Source: a virus
DNA: 24,890 bases
IMG/VR virus record: IMGVR_UViG_3300030406_000469
Coordinates: 1 to 24,890 of that record
Strand: one strand, 5' to 3'
Positions 1 through 8,483 of the stretch are shown here, piece by piece (position 1 is the stretch's first letter; each line of letters starts with the position of its first letter). The translations under genes and the position numbers were made by a program. A model generated the notes under the pieces. The model was not told the origin of the DNA and ran no database searches. It saw only the letters and a list, made by a program, of their open reading frames with translations.

Positions 1-133
1 TAGAAGAAAGTTAGACCAAAAAGGTTATGACGTTTACTATTTTATAGGGATATTACGTAATGAAGGAAAAAGATACCAAGATAAAAGAGATAAAGAAAAA
101 GACAGACTCGAACAACTACCCCCAACACAATGA
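1..133 (+). CDS. C-terminal end of an upstream gene, partial, function unknown
   Basis: The second reading frame is open from the left edge to a TGA at 131-133 and would encode the last 43 residues of a protein entering from outside the window. The visible part contains a GYDVYYFIGILRN stretch and then a strongly charged Lys/Arg/Glu/Asp tail ending LEQLPPTQ. I do not recognise it. It overlaps the longest form of the helicase gene by 74 bases, so either this tail or the first 33 helicase codons may be non-coding. Aromatic and aliphatic residues ahead of the charged tail make real coding plausible. It would belong to the plus-strand replication module. Confidence 0.5.
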   Translation, partial: RRKLDQKGYDVYYFIGILRNEGKRYQDKRDKEKDRLEQLPPTQ

Positions 134-1481
134 AAGATTTAATCAAGAAACTACTAAAATGTTTAGCGGTATTTCTGAAAGAGAAGTTATTGGTTGTATA
201 CTACAAGATGATTCGATTATACCTAAGATATTAAAGTTCATACCTACGTCTCAAGTATTTTATCATAACGACCACGAGATTATTTGGAAAAGTATTTATC
301 ACTTATATAAGACGAATAAAAAAATAGATTTACCTACAGTTTGTAATCATCTCGCAGCTAAAGGTTACAAGATGACTTTTTATCTCACTGGAATACATAT
401 TGTGAGCACCGCAAATGTATCTAGTCACGCAAAAACAATTTATGATTTATACATAAGACGTAAGTTGTTTGATTCTATATTAAAATTTGAAAAAAGATTA
501 CGTAATGAATCTACTTATAAAGATATATCTACAGATATAAGTTATTTATCTAAGATTTCAGAAAAATTTACTGGAGTTGTATCAGTAGATGATAAGAATA
601 TTGCGTCTCTAACTGATGATGTTGAGCAACAAATATATAAGAAAACAAACTTAGTACAGACTGGATTAGCTAAGATAGATAAAGCTATTGTTGGTATGAC
701 CAAAGGAGAAATATCTATTATAGCAGGTAGACCAGGTAATGGTAAGAGCACCTTGGCTTTGAACATTGTAAAAAATATGGTACTTGACGGTAAAAAAGTT
801 ATGTTAATATCTCGTGAAATGCCTAGTGTAGAGATTGTAAAGAAGCTTATTGCTATGCACACTAACGTAAAGAATAAAGAAATGCGTGGTAATGCTCATC
901 TACATAAGGAGGAGATACAAAAAGGTTTAGATTTTATACGAAAACATTACAAATCGCTTTATTTATTTGATAATTTAAGAACTCTAGATGATGCTCTTAA
1001 TGAAGCAAAAAAGATACAACCCGATATAATTATCGATGACCACATAGGCTTTATAGAGTTTCCTCATTATGACAAACAAGATGTAAGACATCGTATTGCG
1101 GAGATAACACGTAGATATAAATGGCTTGCTAAAGATATTGATTGTGCGGTGCTACTCGTATCACAATTAAATAGAAACATCGAGCATAGAGTAGACAAGA
1201 TTCCACGACTCAGCGACCTTGCTGAGTCTGGAAATCTAGAACAAGATGCCGAGATAGTTGTCTTTTGTTACTACCCTTATGTATATGAATATGATAATTC
1301 TGAGCACGGTGAATATGGTACACAGATTATTGTTGCAAAAAATAGATATGGAACTACTTGTAAATTTGATATGGGTTACGACGGAGACAGTGCTATGATA
1401 TTAGATTCTCCAGCAGAAGCTAAAGCTCACAGGGAAGACAGGGTGCTCACGAGCACCGAGCTCGCAGAAGAATTATTCTAG
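60..1481 (+). CDS. dnaB: DnaB-type replicative DNA helicase
   Basis: Replicative helicase that would unwind DNA at the phage fork as a ring hexamer. The N-terminal DnaB domain starts near residue 38 (ISEREVIGCIL). The RecA-like core has Walker A GRPGNGKST (223-231), Walker B PDIIIDDH (321-328), the sensor stretch LLVSQLNR (365-372), the DnaB signature LSDLAESGNLEQDAEIV (384-400) and AKNRYGT (426-432). At 473 residues it has the usual family length. ATG 60 has an upstream AGGGA, but the first 33 residues are lysine-rich and outside the conserved domain. ATG 159 (Met34) is an alternative that would avoid overlap with the upstream gene, though it lacks a clear ribosome site. Only plus-strand module in the window; its stop shares CTAG with the stop of the opposing gene. 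Confidence 0.96.
   Translation: MKEKDTKIKEIKKKTDSNNYPQHNERFNQETTKMFSGISEREVIGCILQDDSIIPKILKFIPTSQVFYHNDHEIIWKSIYHLYKTNKKIDLPTVCNHLAAKGYKMTFYLTGIHIVSTANVSSHAKTIYDLYIRRKLFDSILKFEKRLRNESTYKDISTDISYLSKISEKFTGVVSVDDKNIASLTDDVEQQIYKKTNLVQTGLAKIDKAIVGMTKGEISIIAGRPGNGKSTLALNIVKNMVLDGKKVMLISREMPSVEIVKKLIAMHTNVKNKEMRGNAHLHKEEIQKGLDFIRKHYKSLYLFDNLRTLDDALNEAKKIQPDIIIDDHIGFIEFPHYDKQDVRHRIAEITRRYKWLAKDIDCAVLLVSQLNRNIEHRVDKIPRLSDLAESGNLEQDAEIVVFCYYPYVYEYDNSEHGEYGTQIIVAKNRYGTTCKFDMGYDGDSAMILDSPAEAKAHREDRVLTSTELAEELF
1442..1457. repeat. Perfect inverted repeat just before the convergent gene ends
   Basis: GGTGCTC (1442-1448) and GAGCACC (1451-1457) are separated by two bases. They can fold as a six-pair stem with a four-base loop in either transcript. 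The repeat lies inside the last codons of the helicase gene, some 20 bases before the shared CTAG stop site. No T-run follows on either strand, so it is not a standard intrinsic terminator. It may slow or stabilise the ends of two converging transcripts, or it may simply be two copies of the enriched GAGCAC word. Confidence 0.5.
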
Positions 1482-4400
1482 AGGTCTCTCCAATATTGCA
1501 TTTCTTTTCTAAACTGTTGTTCATCTTGTCTAGATAGTTGTCTAGCTAGTCCCATAACTTGACCTCTACGTTGTCTATAAAAAGAATTTAGTTGTTCATA
1601 TCTCATCAAGAACTCTTTATTATCACGAGATAACTTACTATACCAGTCATCATAAGGACTGAACTCTCTATTACCTCTTTCTTTACTTAGTTTTAATGGG
1701 TCTAATTGGTCAACGTATTCTGTAACGTCATCAAAAGCTTGACGATATGCTCTTATTGGAGACATAGCTCTATTGTTTGCAAGTTGTAATTGATGTGCTC
1801 GAGATACTACTGCTGCACGAAAAGCATTAGCAAATAATTGTGGAGGTGCATCACTATAAAAAGACTTCTTTAAATATTGATAATGAATATTCTTTTCATA
1901 TCCAGCACCTTTAGCTGGTATCTTAAAACCTTGTTTTACACCGTGTATAGACTGATAGTTTCTTTGATTTTGTGTAATCTTTTCATACTCACTTTGTAAT
2001 GATTGTGTTCTAGGAGTAACGATATTATAAATACTACTTGTTAGTGCTGTAATTTTAGATGCTTCTTCTATAAAAGCATATCTTTCTGCTTCAGGGTCAT
2101 TAGATATATTGTCCTCATTAACCATATCTGCAACCTCTTTGTAAACTTGTTTACCAACTAAAAAAGGTAACCTAGCTAAAATATATCCTTGTCTTGCTAC
2201 TGGAAATGTATCTACAAAATTATTTCTACCTTGAGTATCTGAACGTAAAGGTTGTATAAAGTCATTTATAATACCTATCGACCCCATAAACTCACCGTAA
2301 GCTAAGTAGTCCCAAACTTTTTCAGGTGTTGACTTCCAATAATCTCTTTCTTGATTATAAGCCCAATGATAATACTCAGCAATAGCTGCACCGCCTAGAG
2401 CACTTGTAGCTATGTATCTTAACATAGGTGCTATGTCTCCTTCTCTTGCTGGTCTAACAACGTTATTGTAAACATTGTCTGTAACAATGGTAGCAATACG
2501 AGTAAATAGTGTAAAAGGTTTTACCATATCATTACTAAATAATCTTGGTAACATAGCAACATCTGTAATACCTTGTGTGATAGCTTGACCTCTAACCATA
2601 ATTCTACTACGCATTAAGTCTGTAAACTCTCCACTATCTACGGCTTTAGCATAGTCATCTCCCATAGATACCGTTTCACGTAAAAATCTTGCTGCTTTAG
2701 TTTTAGCTTGAGCACTTGATTTAGGGTTACGTAATATTTTTAACGCATTTTCTGCACTTAAATCAAAAGCAGCTATAGCAATCAAACGATTTCTTTGTTC
2801 TACTAATGTCATACCAGTTGTTATAGCTCTTTTAAATTTAGAATAAGCACCAGTGCCTTCATAGTTAAATGCTGTATCAAGTAACTTCATACCACTTTGA
2901 CCTACTGCTAATTTATCATAGTCTACTAAATAAGTTTTTCTAAAATCACTACCTTGCATAGTTCTAGCAAAAGCTTTACTCCATTGTACTAAACCTACTG
3001 TAGATATAGTTTGTACTTGTCCTAGTATAAAGTTTTTAAGAGGAGATATAACACCACTCAATCCAAAAGCTGCACTAGTTCCTACAAGTTCTCTCGTCAC
3101 ATCTAAACCCACACCTCTAGCTTCTGTTTTTACTATCTTAGCTAAATCATCTTCAAATAATTTAATAAGTTGAGATGCACTTACCTCTCCTTTTTCTGAT
3201 ACTTGTAATGCTATTTCATTTATTAGTGAGTTGATACCGTCAGTATACTCTTTCTTTTTACTACTTGTAGCACTTCCAAATTTATATATTCCGTCCCCAA
3301 AATGTTTAGTAAGTGTCATTATGTTTGATATTCTACCACCATATCTATCAATACTATTAATATAATTATAATCATAAGCATCAATACGTTTGGCAATCTT
3401 TTTGCCACCAATCAAGTCTCCTACTTTTTTATTATAGTCATCAGCAATACTAGGTATAAATCTATTGTTTTCATCTAAAAAATATACAGGGTCTAATTGT
3501 ATACGTCTAGAATATTGAGCACCATAGATACCATTTTTAGTTGTATTGTTTGCAAATCTTTTATATAAAACTAATAATTCTTCTTCAGTTGCTCTTGGGT
3601 TGTCTCTTTTTAAACGTCTGAGCACCGCTGTCATTAATGAATTAGATTTGTTCATAGCATCTAATAATTCAAAATTAACAGTCAAAGGCATAAAGTTTTT
3701 AACTTCTTGTATCATACGTTTTTCAGGTCTACCATTTTTATAATAGGTTTCTTTTACAAATAACTTATTACCATTTTCATCTTTACCTAAGTTTTGTGCA
3801 ACCTTAACAATTTTTTTCATAGTTTTTTTGTGAGCTTCTACCATAGGTTGAAACCTTTTCAAATAATTAGCATCATATCCAGCTAATAAATGTTTAAAAT
3901 TAGGGTCAATTAAACCAACCATAACTTTATCAAAGTCTTTTAACATATCTTTGGCTAAACCTTGAGGTGCATTTTTTAGTAGTGTATCTTGTGCTCTACG
4001 CATAGTATATATATAACCAGAAAAAATTTGTTGGTCGAGCACCTTGTTTACTAATTTTTCTGATATTTTTTTAAATACTGTAGCACCAGTTTTTTTATAC
4101 AAAAACTCATACGTTCTATACATAGGCATAAGTATACCGTTAGTAGCTGCACTTAATTCAACTCTATTTAAATCTCCTAAATGGTCATCAATAACTTTAA
4201 TACCAGTCTTTACATCTGCGTCTGCTAAACCAGTAAGAACTGCTTGATATGTTTTAGCTTGTTCTGCTGATAATCCTTTAGTCGAACGTGTATTAAATAA
4301 TAGTTCTTTTAAATCTCTATGTACACCTTGACCGTTTTTATTTCTAAATCCAGAATCTACATCTGCATTTATAACTTGTTGATGTAATCTTCTGAGCTCA

Positions 4401-6481
4401 TCATCAGTTACTCTACCTCTAGTAGAGGCACTTTGTCCTCTAATAAATTCAACATCTCTTGCTCCTAAAATCTTTTTGGGTGTCTTAGTTTTTCTAGTAA
4501 CACTACCATAAGCTATTTGATTTCCTACTGCAATAACGTTTCCGTTCTGTAATGTTACAGAAAATATATCATTACCTTTAAATTTATCACCGTTGGTAGC
4601 ACCATAGATACCATTACCAGTACCACTTTTTCTTTGTGGTTTACCTTTACTACCACGTTTTGGAAGTTCTACAACATTACCAGAAGCAGTACCACCGCCG
4701 CCGAGCACCTTATGTTTTTTAGTAATCATACGTTTGCCCTGCTCCTCTGCTGCACCAGTAACTGTACTACCTGCAATCTTAGAGTGTAAAACTACTTCTT
4801 CTAATTCTATGCCATTTTTCTTTTTACGTACAAGCTCGAGCACCCCTTTGTGTGTCATAACTCTATCGTGACCTGTTAACTGACCAACTTGTATAGCATC
4901 AGATTCTTTCATATTCTTTATAATAAAAGTATTTTGATAACCATTATCTGCTTGTCTTTGCACTCGCATAATATCTTTTTCTTTATATCCACGTGCAAGT
5001 AAATCTCTTACTAAAGATTCTGTAGGACTTTCACCAGGTAAAACTTTTAAATTTTGTTTATGTGATGCTTTATCTACAGTAACAGCTACCCATTTACCTG
5101 ACTCCCAAAATCTTTTAGCATCTTTATCTGTTTTAAAAAATGATTTTACCACACCATTTACATCAACATTTTGCATAATTCTGGTTACATCTTCAGGTGT
5201 GCTAGTATATGTATTAACAAACTCATCTAAAGTTCTTTCTACGTTTTTACTGTTCTTTCTAACATTACCGTTTTTATCTAATACATCATAGATTACTACT
5301 GGTTTATCTACTCTACCTTTTGTTGTACCTTTACCAAACTGTTTTATACGTGCAGTAAATCCACTCTTACTAGTTAAGTTTAATCCTTCAAAAAACGAAG
5401 GAACATTTTCTATTTCTTTTACTGCCTTTCTAACAGCAGCTTCTGTAATATCATTAACTAATGATTCAGGTAAATCAGGTGCTTCTTGTCTGAGCACCTT
5501 AGCTACATTATTTTTTGTACTTTTAAATTCTGTACCTCTAGATAAATTACCTAGAGCACCTACCATTAAACCATTTATCAATCTTTCTTGTGGGTTTAAA
5601 TCAGCACCATTTAGTCCACTAGATAATGCACCAGCTGAAAACATATATCCAGTTCCTTTGGTTAAGCTTTTAGATATTTTAAATCCAGCTAAATTAAAAT
5701 CATCAACATTTGTTGCTTTTAAAAAACCTCCTTTAGCAAATAGAGCACCACCAACTATATCACCAGGTAATGCAAGTATTTGTTTTTGTATACTAAAAGC
5801 TTCATCAGATTGTATTTGAGTTGATGCTGTAGATACTTGACCATATAATCCAAAAAGCTTTGCTTCTTTGACCATACGTCCTCTTTTAAGAAATGTTAAT
5901 GCTTGATTAGGGTCTTTAGCTGCTAAGTTAAAAAATTTATCTGCAGCTGATGATTTTGCTACTCTACTACCAAATAAATTATAAGTCTGTCCAAAACCAA
6001 CAGAGCCTATAGCTTCTATTTTTTGTCCAGCTTGATATGCTCTACCTGCTTCTTGAATTTTTCTTAGACCTTTTGTTGTTTGAGCACCTTTTAGTGACAA
6101 CGCTGCCAAAGTGCTCGAGCCGCCAGTCATAGCACTAAGTATACCGTGAACACCAAACATACCTAAGACATTACCTGCTGCTCTTGCTGCCATAAGAGAG
6201 CCGCTTTCTAACTCCATAAATGGTATATCTGGTTGTATAAATAGAGCACCTGCTCCTAAACCTTCTTGAAATGCTGATGTTATAGTAGGTGGTACACGTA
6301 GTTGTTCTTTTGCTTCTGGTACACGTACTGGTCTGAGCACCGCAGATATTGTATTATTATAGTCTACTTCTCGTTGATTAGAAAGAGACCCAAAGTCTGA
6401 TAGAGTGATGCCTTGATTTTGAGATTGCTCACCGCTAACATTAAAGTCGTCTAACGAAATGTGTCCAGGTGTGTGTGGCAT
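1478..6481 (-). CDS. Giant internal virion / DNA-ejection protein candidate (1667 aa)
   Basis: Largest protein of the left part. I recognise no enzyme motif. The N-terminus carries two similar short stretches, ISLDDF (about 8-13) and ITLSDF (about 25-30). An Ala/Gly-rich hydrophobic region follows at about residues 95-130. The middle is long, basic and mixed in character. Towards the C-terminus are further Ala/Gly-rich hydrophobic segments, and it ends in a charged, Gln/Arg-rich helical tail finishing QYWRDL. Size, the alternation of soluble and membrane-seeking stretches, and position at the end of the virion operon after a transglycosylase-bearing protein resemble the large ejection proteins of short-tailed phages (T7 gp16 type) or large polyvalent phage proteins. 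This is inference; no catalytic site was found. It starts at ATG 6481, sharing TAATG with the gene before it. Confidence 0.9.
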   Translation of the reverse strand: MPHTPGHISLDDFNVSGEQSQNQGITLSDFGSLSNQREVDYNNTISAVLRPVRVPEAKEQLRVPPTITSAFQEGLGAGALFIQPDIPFMELESGSLMAARAAGNVLGMFGVHGILSAMTGGSSTLAALSLKGAQTTKGLRKIQEAGRAYQAGQKIEAIGSVGFGQTYNLFGSRVAKSSAADKFFNLAAKDPNQALTFLKRGRMVKEAKLFGLYGQVSTASTQIQSDEAFSIQKQILALPGDIVGGALFAKGGFLKATNVDDFNLAGFKISKSLTKGTGYMFSAGALSSGLNGADLNPQERLINGLMVGALGNLSRGTEFKSTKNNVAKVLRQEAPDLPESLVNDITEAAVRKAVKEIENVPSFFEGLNLTSKSGFTARIKQFGKGTTKGRVDKPVVIYDVLDKNGNVRKNSKNVERTLDEFVNTYTSTPEDVTRIMQNVDVNGVVKSFFKTDKDAKRFWESGKWVAVTVDKASHKQNLKVLPGESPTESLVRDLLARGYKEKDIMRVQRQADNGYQNTFIIKNMKESDAIQVGQLTGHDRVMTHKGVLELVRKKKNGIELEEVVLHSKIAGSTVTGAAEEQGKRMITKKHKVLGGGGTASGNVVELPKRGSKGKPQRKSGTGNGIYGATNGDKFKGNDIFSVTLQNGNVIAVGNQIAYGSVTRKTKTPKKILGARDVEFIRGQSASTRGRVTDDELRRLHQQVINADVDSGFRNKNGQGVHRDLKELLFNTRSTKGLSAEQAKTYQAVLTGLADADVKTGIKVIDDHLGDLNRVELSAATNGILMPMYRTYEFLYKKTGATVFKKISEKLVNKVLDQQIFSGYIYTMRRAQDTLLKNAPQGLAKDMLKDFDKVMVGLIDPNFKHLLAGYDANYLKRFQPMVEAHKKTMKKIVKVAQNLGKDENGNKLFVKETYYKNGRPEKRMIQEVKNFMPLTVNFELLDAMNKSNSLMTAVLRRLKRDNPRATEEELLVLYKRFANNTTKNGIYGAQYSRRIQLDPVYFLDENNRFIPSIADDYNKKVGDLIGGKKIAKRIDAYDYNYINSIDRYGGRISNIMTLTKHFGDGIYKFGSATSSKKKEYTDGINSLINEIALQVSEKGEVSASQLIKLFEDDLAKIVKTEARGVGLDVTRELVGTSAAFGLSGVISPLKNFILGQVQTISTVGLVQWSKAFARTMQGSDFRKTYLVDYDKLAVGQSGMKLLDTAFNYEGTGAYSKFKRAITTGMTLVEQRNRLIAIAAFDLSAENALKILRNPKSSAQAKTKAARFLRETVSMGDDYAKAVDSGEFTDLMRSRIMVRGQAITQGITDVAMLPRLFSNDMVKPFTLFTRIATIVTDNVYNNVVRPAREGDIAPMLRYIATSALGGAAIAEYYHWAYNQERDYWKSTPEKVWDYLAYGEFMGSIGIINDFIQPLRSDTQGRNNFVDTFPVARQGYILARLPFLVGKQVYKEVADMVNEDNISNDPEAERYAFIEEASKITALTSSIYNIVTPRTQSLQSEYEKITQNQRNYQSIHGVKQGFKIPAKGAGYEKNIHYQYLKKSFYSDAPPQLFANAFRAAVVSRAHQLQLANNRAMSPIRAYRQAFDDVTEYVDQLDPLKLSKERGNREFSPYDDWYSKLSRDNKEFLMRYEQLNSFYRQRRGQVMGLARQLSRQDEQQFRKEMQYWRDL

Positions 6482-7671
6482 TATGAACTACCTAGTATTA
6501 CGTCTTGCCCTGGTATTTGACCATATATAGTTATGTCATCTATAGTTAAAGAGTCTGCTGGGTTTACACTTCCGTCCCTTCTAAAACCTGCAAACCTATA
6601 TGTTCCAGTAGCTTTATCTTGATAAATTATGCCGTCTTCTCCTTTAAAATTAGTTCTCTTATATCTTGATGCGAAACCACCCTGTTCAACTAAAGATTTT
6701 ACTTGGTCATCATTGTACTGTGTAGGGTCTTGGTCTTTTTTTACAATCATATTTAAAATATTTTGTCTCATTACGTCAGAAGCAACACTACTTAAATACT
6801 GTGGATTACCTGCTGAGTCATAAGATATAGGTATTTTCCTACCAGTTTGTGGGTCAGTCTTATCTAATAGATAACTATTATCAATATCATCTAAACCTTT
6901 TAATATTTGAGATAAATTTTTAGCCATATCTGCATCTATTTCTGCTTGTGATATATCTTTTTCTCCAGCTCTTTTAATTGTTTGGTCAAATATTTTTTGT
7001 GCAGCTTCTGCTGTAGGGGCTTGTGCTAATTGTTGCATAAGTATTTCTGTGTTAGCACCAGATAAACCAAAAGCTCTACCAAATACATCTGCATTATCTA
7101 CTAAATAATTTTTCATTTCACTATCTAATGTAAGTTGTAAAGTGTTTTTATATTTTTCACTTAGTGCTTTTACTTGTTGATTATTAGTATTCATACCCGC
7201 TAAACCTTGATTAATAATCATTAATTGTTTTTTCTTGTCATCTAGGTCTGGCATATTTTCAAGTTCCATAAACATATTATTAATATTACCTAATGCAGCT
7301 TTATCATCTTCATATATTTGTTGCATATTTTGTACAGTAGTTCTACCTACATCAGACTTAACATTTAACTGAGAAAAATCAAAATCTATATCACCACGAG
7401 CACTGTTTTTTAATAAAGATTCAAAACCATTTATAATCAAAGTGTCTTCTTCTATCTGTAATTTTCTCTCTTGCAAAGCTTGCTGGTCATTATATCTTTC
7501 ATCATTTTTTCTTTCTCTTTCTCTAGTTATTTGGTAGTTCATAGCATCTTGAGCACCTTGATTTAGAGATGAAAAAGCTATTCTTGCAAATTGATTGAAG
7601 TCTATGTCGCTATCTTTTGCTGCTGCTTGTGAAACTAAAGCACTAAAATTATCTATTGTTTTAAAACTCAT
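6481..7671 (-). CDS. Probable internal virion protein, unknown function (396 aa)
   Basis: Not recognised. The N-terminal third is polar and probably coiled (an Arg/Glu/Gln-rich stretch around residues 48-75). The middle holds Gln/Asn/Met-rich helical segments, and the last 60 residues look globular with Gly/Tyr/Phe. There is no signal peptide or membrane helix. It lies between the transglycosylase-bearing protein and the 1667-residue protein and is coupled to the latter through TAATG at 6481. This is the place where short-tailed phages keep internal core proteins, so that role is the best guess. Start at ATG 7671; a GAGGACGG lies about ten bases upstream. Confidence 0.88.
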   Translation of the reverse strand: MSFKTIDNFSALVSQAAAKDSDIDFNQFARIAFSSLNQGAQDAMNYQITRERERKNDERYNDQQALQERKLQIEEDTLIINGFESLLKNSARGDIDFDFSQLNVKSDVGRTTVQNMQQIYEDDKAALGNINNMFMELENMPDLDDKKKQLMIINQGLAGMNTNNQQVKALSEKYKNTLQLTLDSEMKNYLVDNADVFGRAFGLSGANTEILMQQLAQAPTAEAAQKIFDQTIKRAGEKDISQAEIDADMAKNLSQILKGLDDIDNSYLLDKTDPQTGRKIPISYDSAGNPQYLSSVASDVMRQNILNMIVKKDQDPTQYNDDQVKSLVEQGGFASRYKRTNFKGEDGIIYQDKATGTYRFAGFRRDGSVNPADSLTIDDITIYGQIPGQDVILGSS

Positions 7672-7673
7672 TT

Positions 7674-8483
7674 TTAACCGTCCTCGTAATCATCTTGGTC
7701 TTGTTCATTATCGTTGTCTTCATTGTTGGTTGGGTCGTAGTCAAACAAATCTGCTAGGTCTGCAAGTCTTAACATATCACTTCTTTGATTTGCTTCTAAT
7801 CCTGCTAAGTATCTTTGAGCACCTGTAATTCTATTAATAATATCTTCACTAATATTATACAATCCTCTACTAAAGTTTGATTGTATGCCTTCAAATCTCA
7901 TAGCAGCTTGGTTGCTTATATTACCATAAACGTTTCTACCTAAAGCAAAACCACGGTTTCCTTCCATACCTCTAGCTTGTTCTAAGCTTTGAAATAAACT
8001 ACCTCTTAATCCTTGTTCTGCTTGACTTCTTTGTTCTTCTAACATACCTGTTCTTTCCTGACGCATTAATGAATACATTTCTGATTCTGGGTCTGCAGCT
8101 TCATAGATTTCTGACGGGATTACAGATACAAACTGTGTCAAACCTTCAAGTTCAGAAATATCTACGTCAGGAAAGAAAGATGTTAAAACTTCTAGTGGGT
8201 CTTGTCCAGGTGTGGAGGTTGGTGTTTCATTTCCAGTAGTAGTAGGGTCATCATCAATTATACCCCCATTAGTACCAGTTGCATCGTCATCTCCTATTTG
8301 GTCTGGACCTGTAAAATTATTTGTATTACCATTTATAAAAAAAGAAGGTGCAACACCTCTAGTTTCTTGTACAGGATTACCTGAGCCTAAACCTGTAGCA
8401 TTACCAGGTGCTATTTGGTTTGGATTTAGTTGCTTTAGTAAAGCATCTACATCTGGTGTTCTATATGGGTCAAGCATTGACAT
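7674..8483 (-). CDS. Small virion protein candidate with acidic tail (269 aa)
   Basis: Not recognised. Residues about 20-105 are low-complexity (Gly, Asn, Thr, Pro, Asp) and probably disordered. Residues about 115-245 look helical and Gln/Arg-rich, including LRGSLFQSLEQARGMEGNRG and RYLAGLEANQRSDML. The end is strongly acidic (DNEQDQDDYEDG). The helical region is of the type seen in phage internal or tail-lumen proteins of marine phages, but I cannot assign a family. Its ATG at 8483 overlaps the stop of the preceding gene (TAATG) and is preceded by AGAGGA, a good ribosome site. It precedes the two larger internal-protein candidates and may act with them in the same virion complex. Confidence 0.87.
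   Translation of the reverse strand: MSMLDPYRTPDVDALLKQLNPNQIAPGNATGLGSGNPVQETRGVAPSFFINGNTNNFTGPDQIGDDDATGTNGGIIDDDPTTTGNETPTSTPGQDPLEVLTSFFPDVDISELEGLTQFVSVIPSEIYEAADPESEMYSLMRQERTGMLEEQRSQAEQGLRGSLFQSLEQARGMEGNRGFALGRNVYGNISNQAAMRFEGIQSNFSRGLYNISEDIINRITGAQRYLAGLEANQRSDMLRLADLADLFDYDPTNNEDNDNEQDQDDYEDG

Noticed and set aside
1478-6481. N4-type virion RNA polymerase as identity of the 1667-residue protein
   Set aside because: Much shorter than that family and no polymerase motif could be seen.
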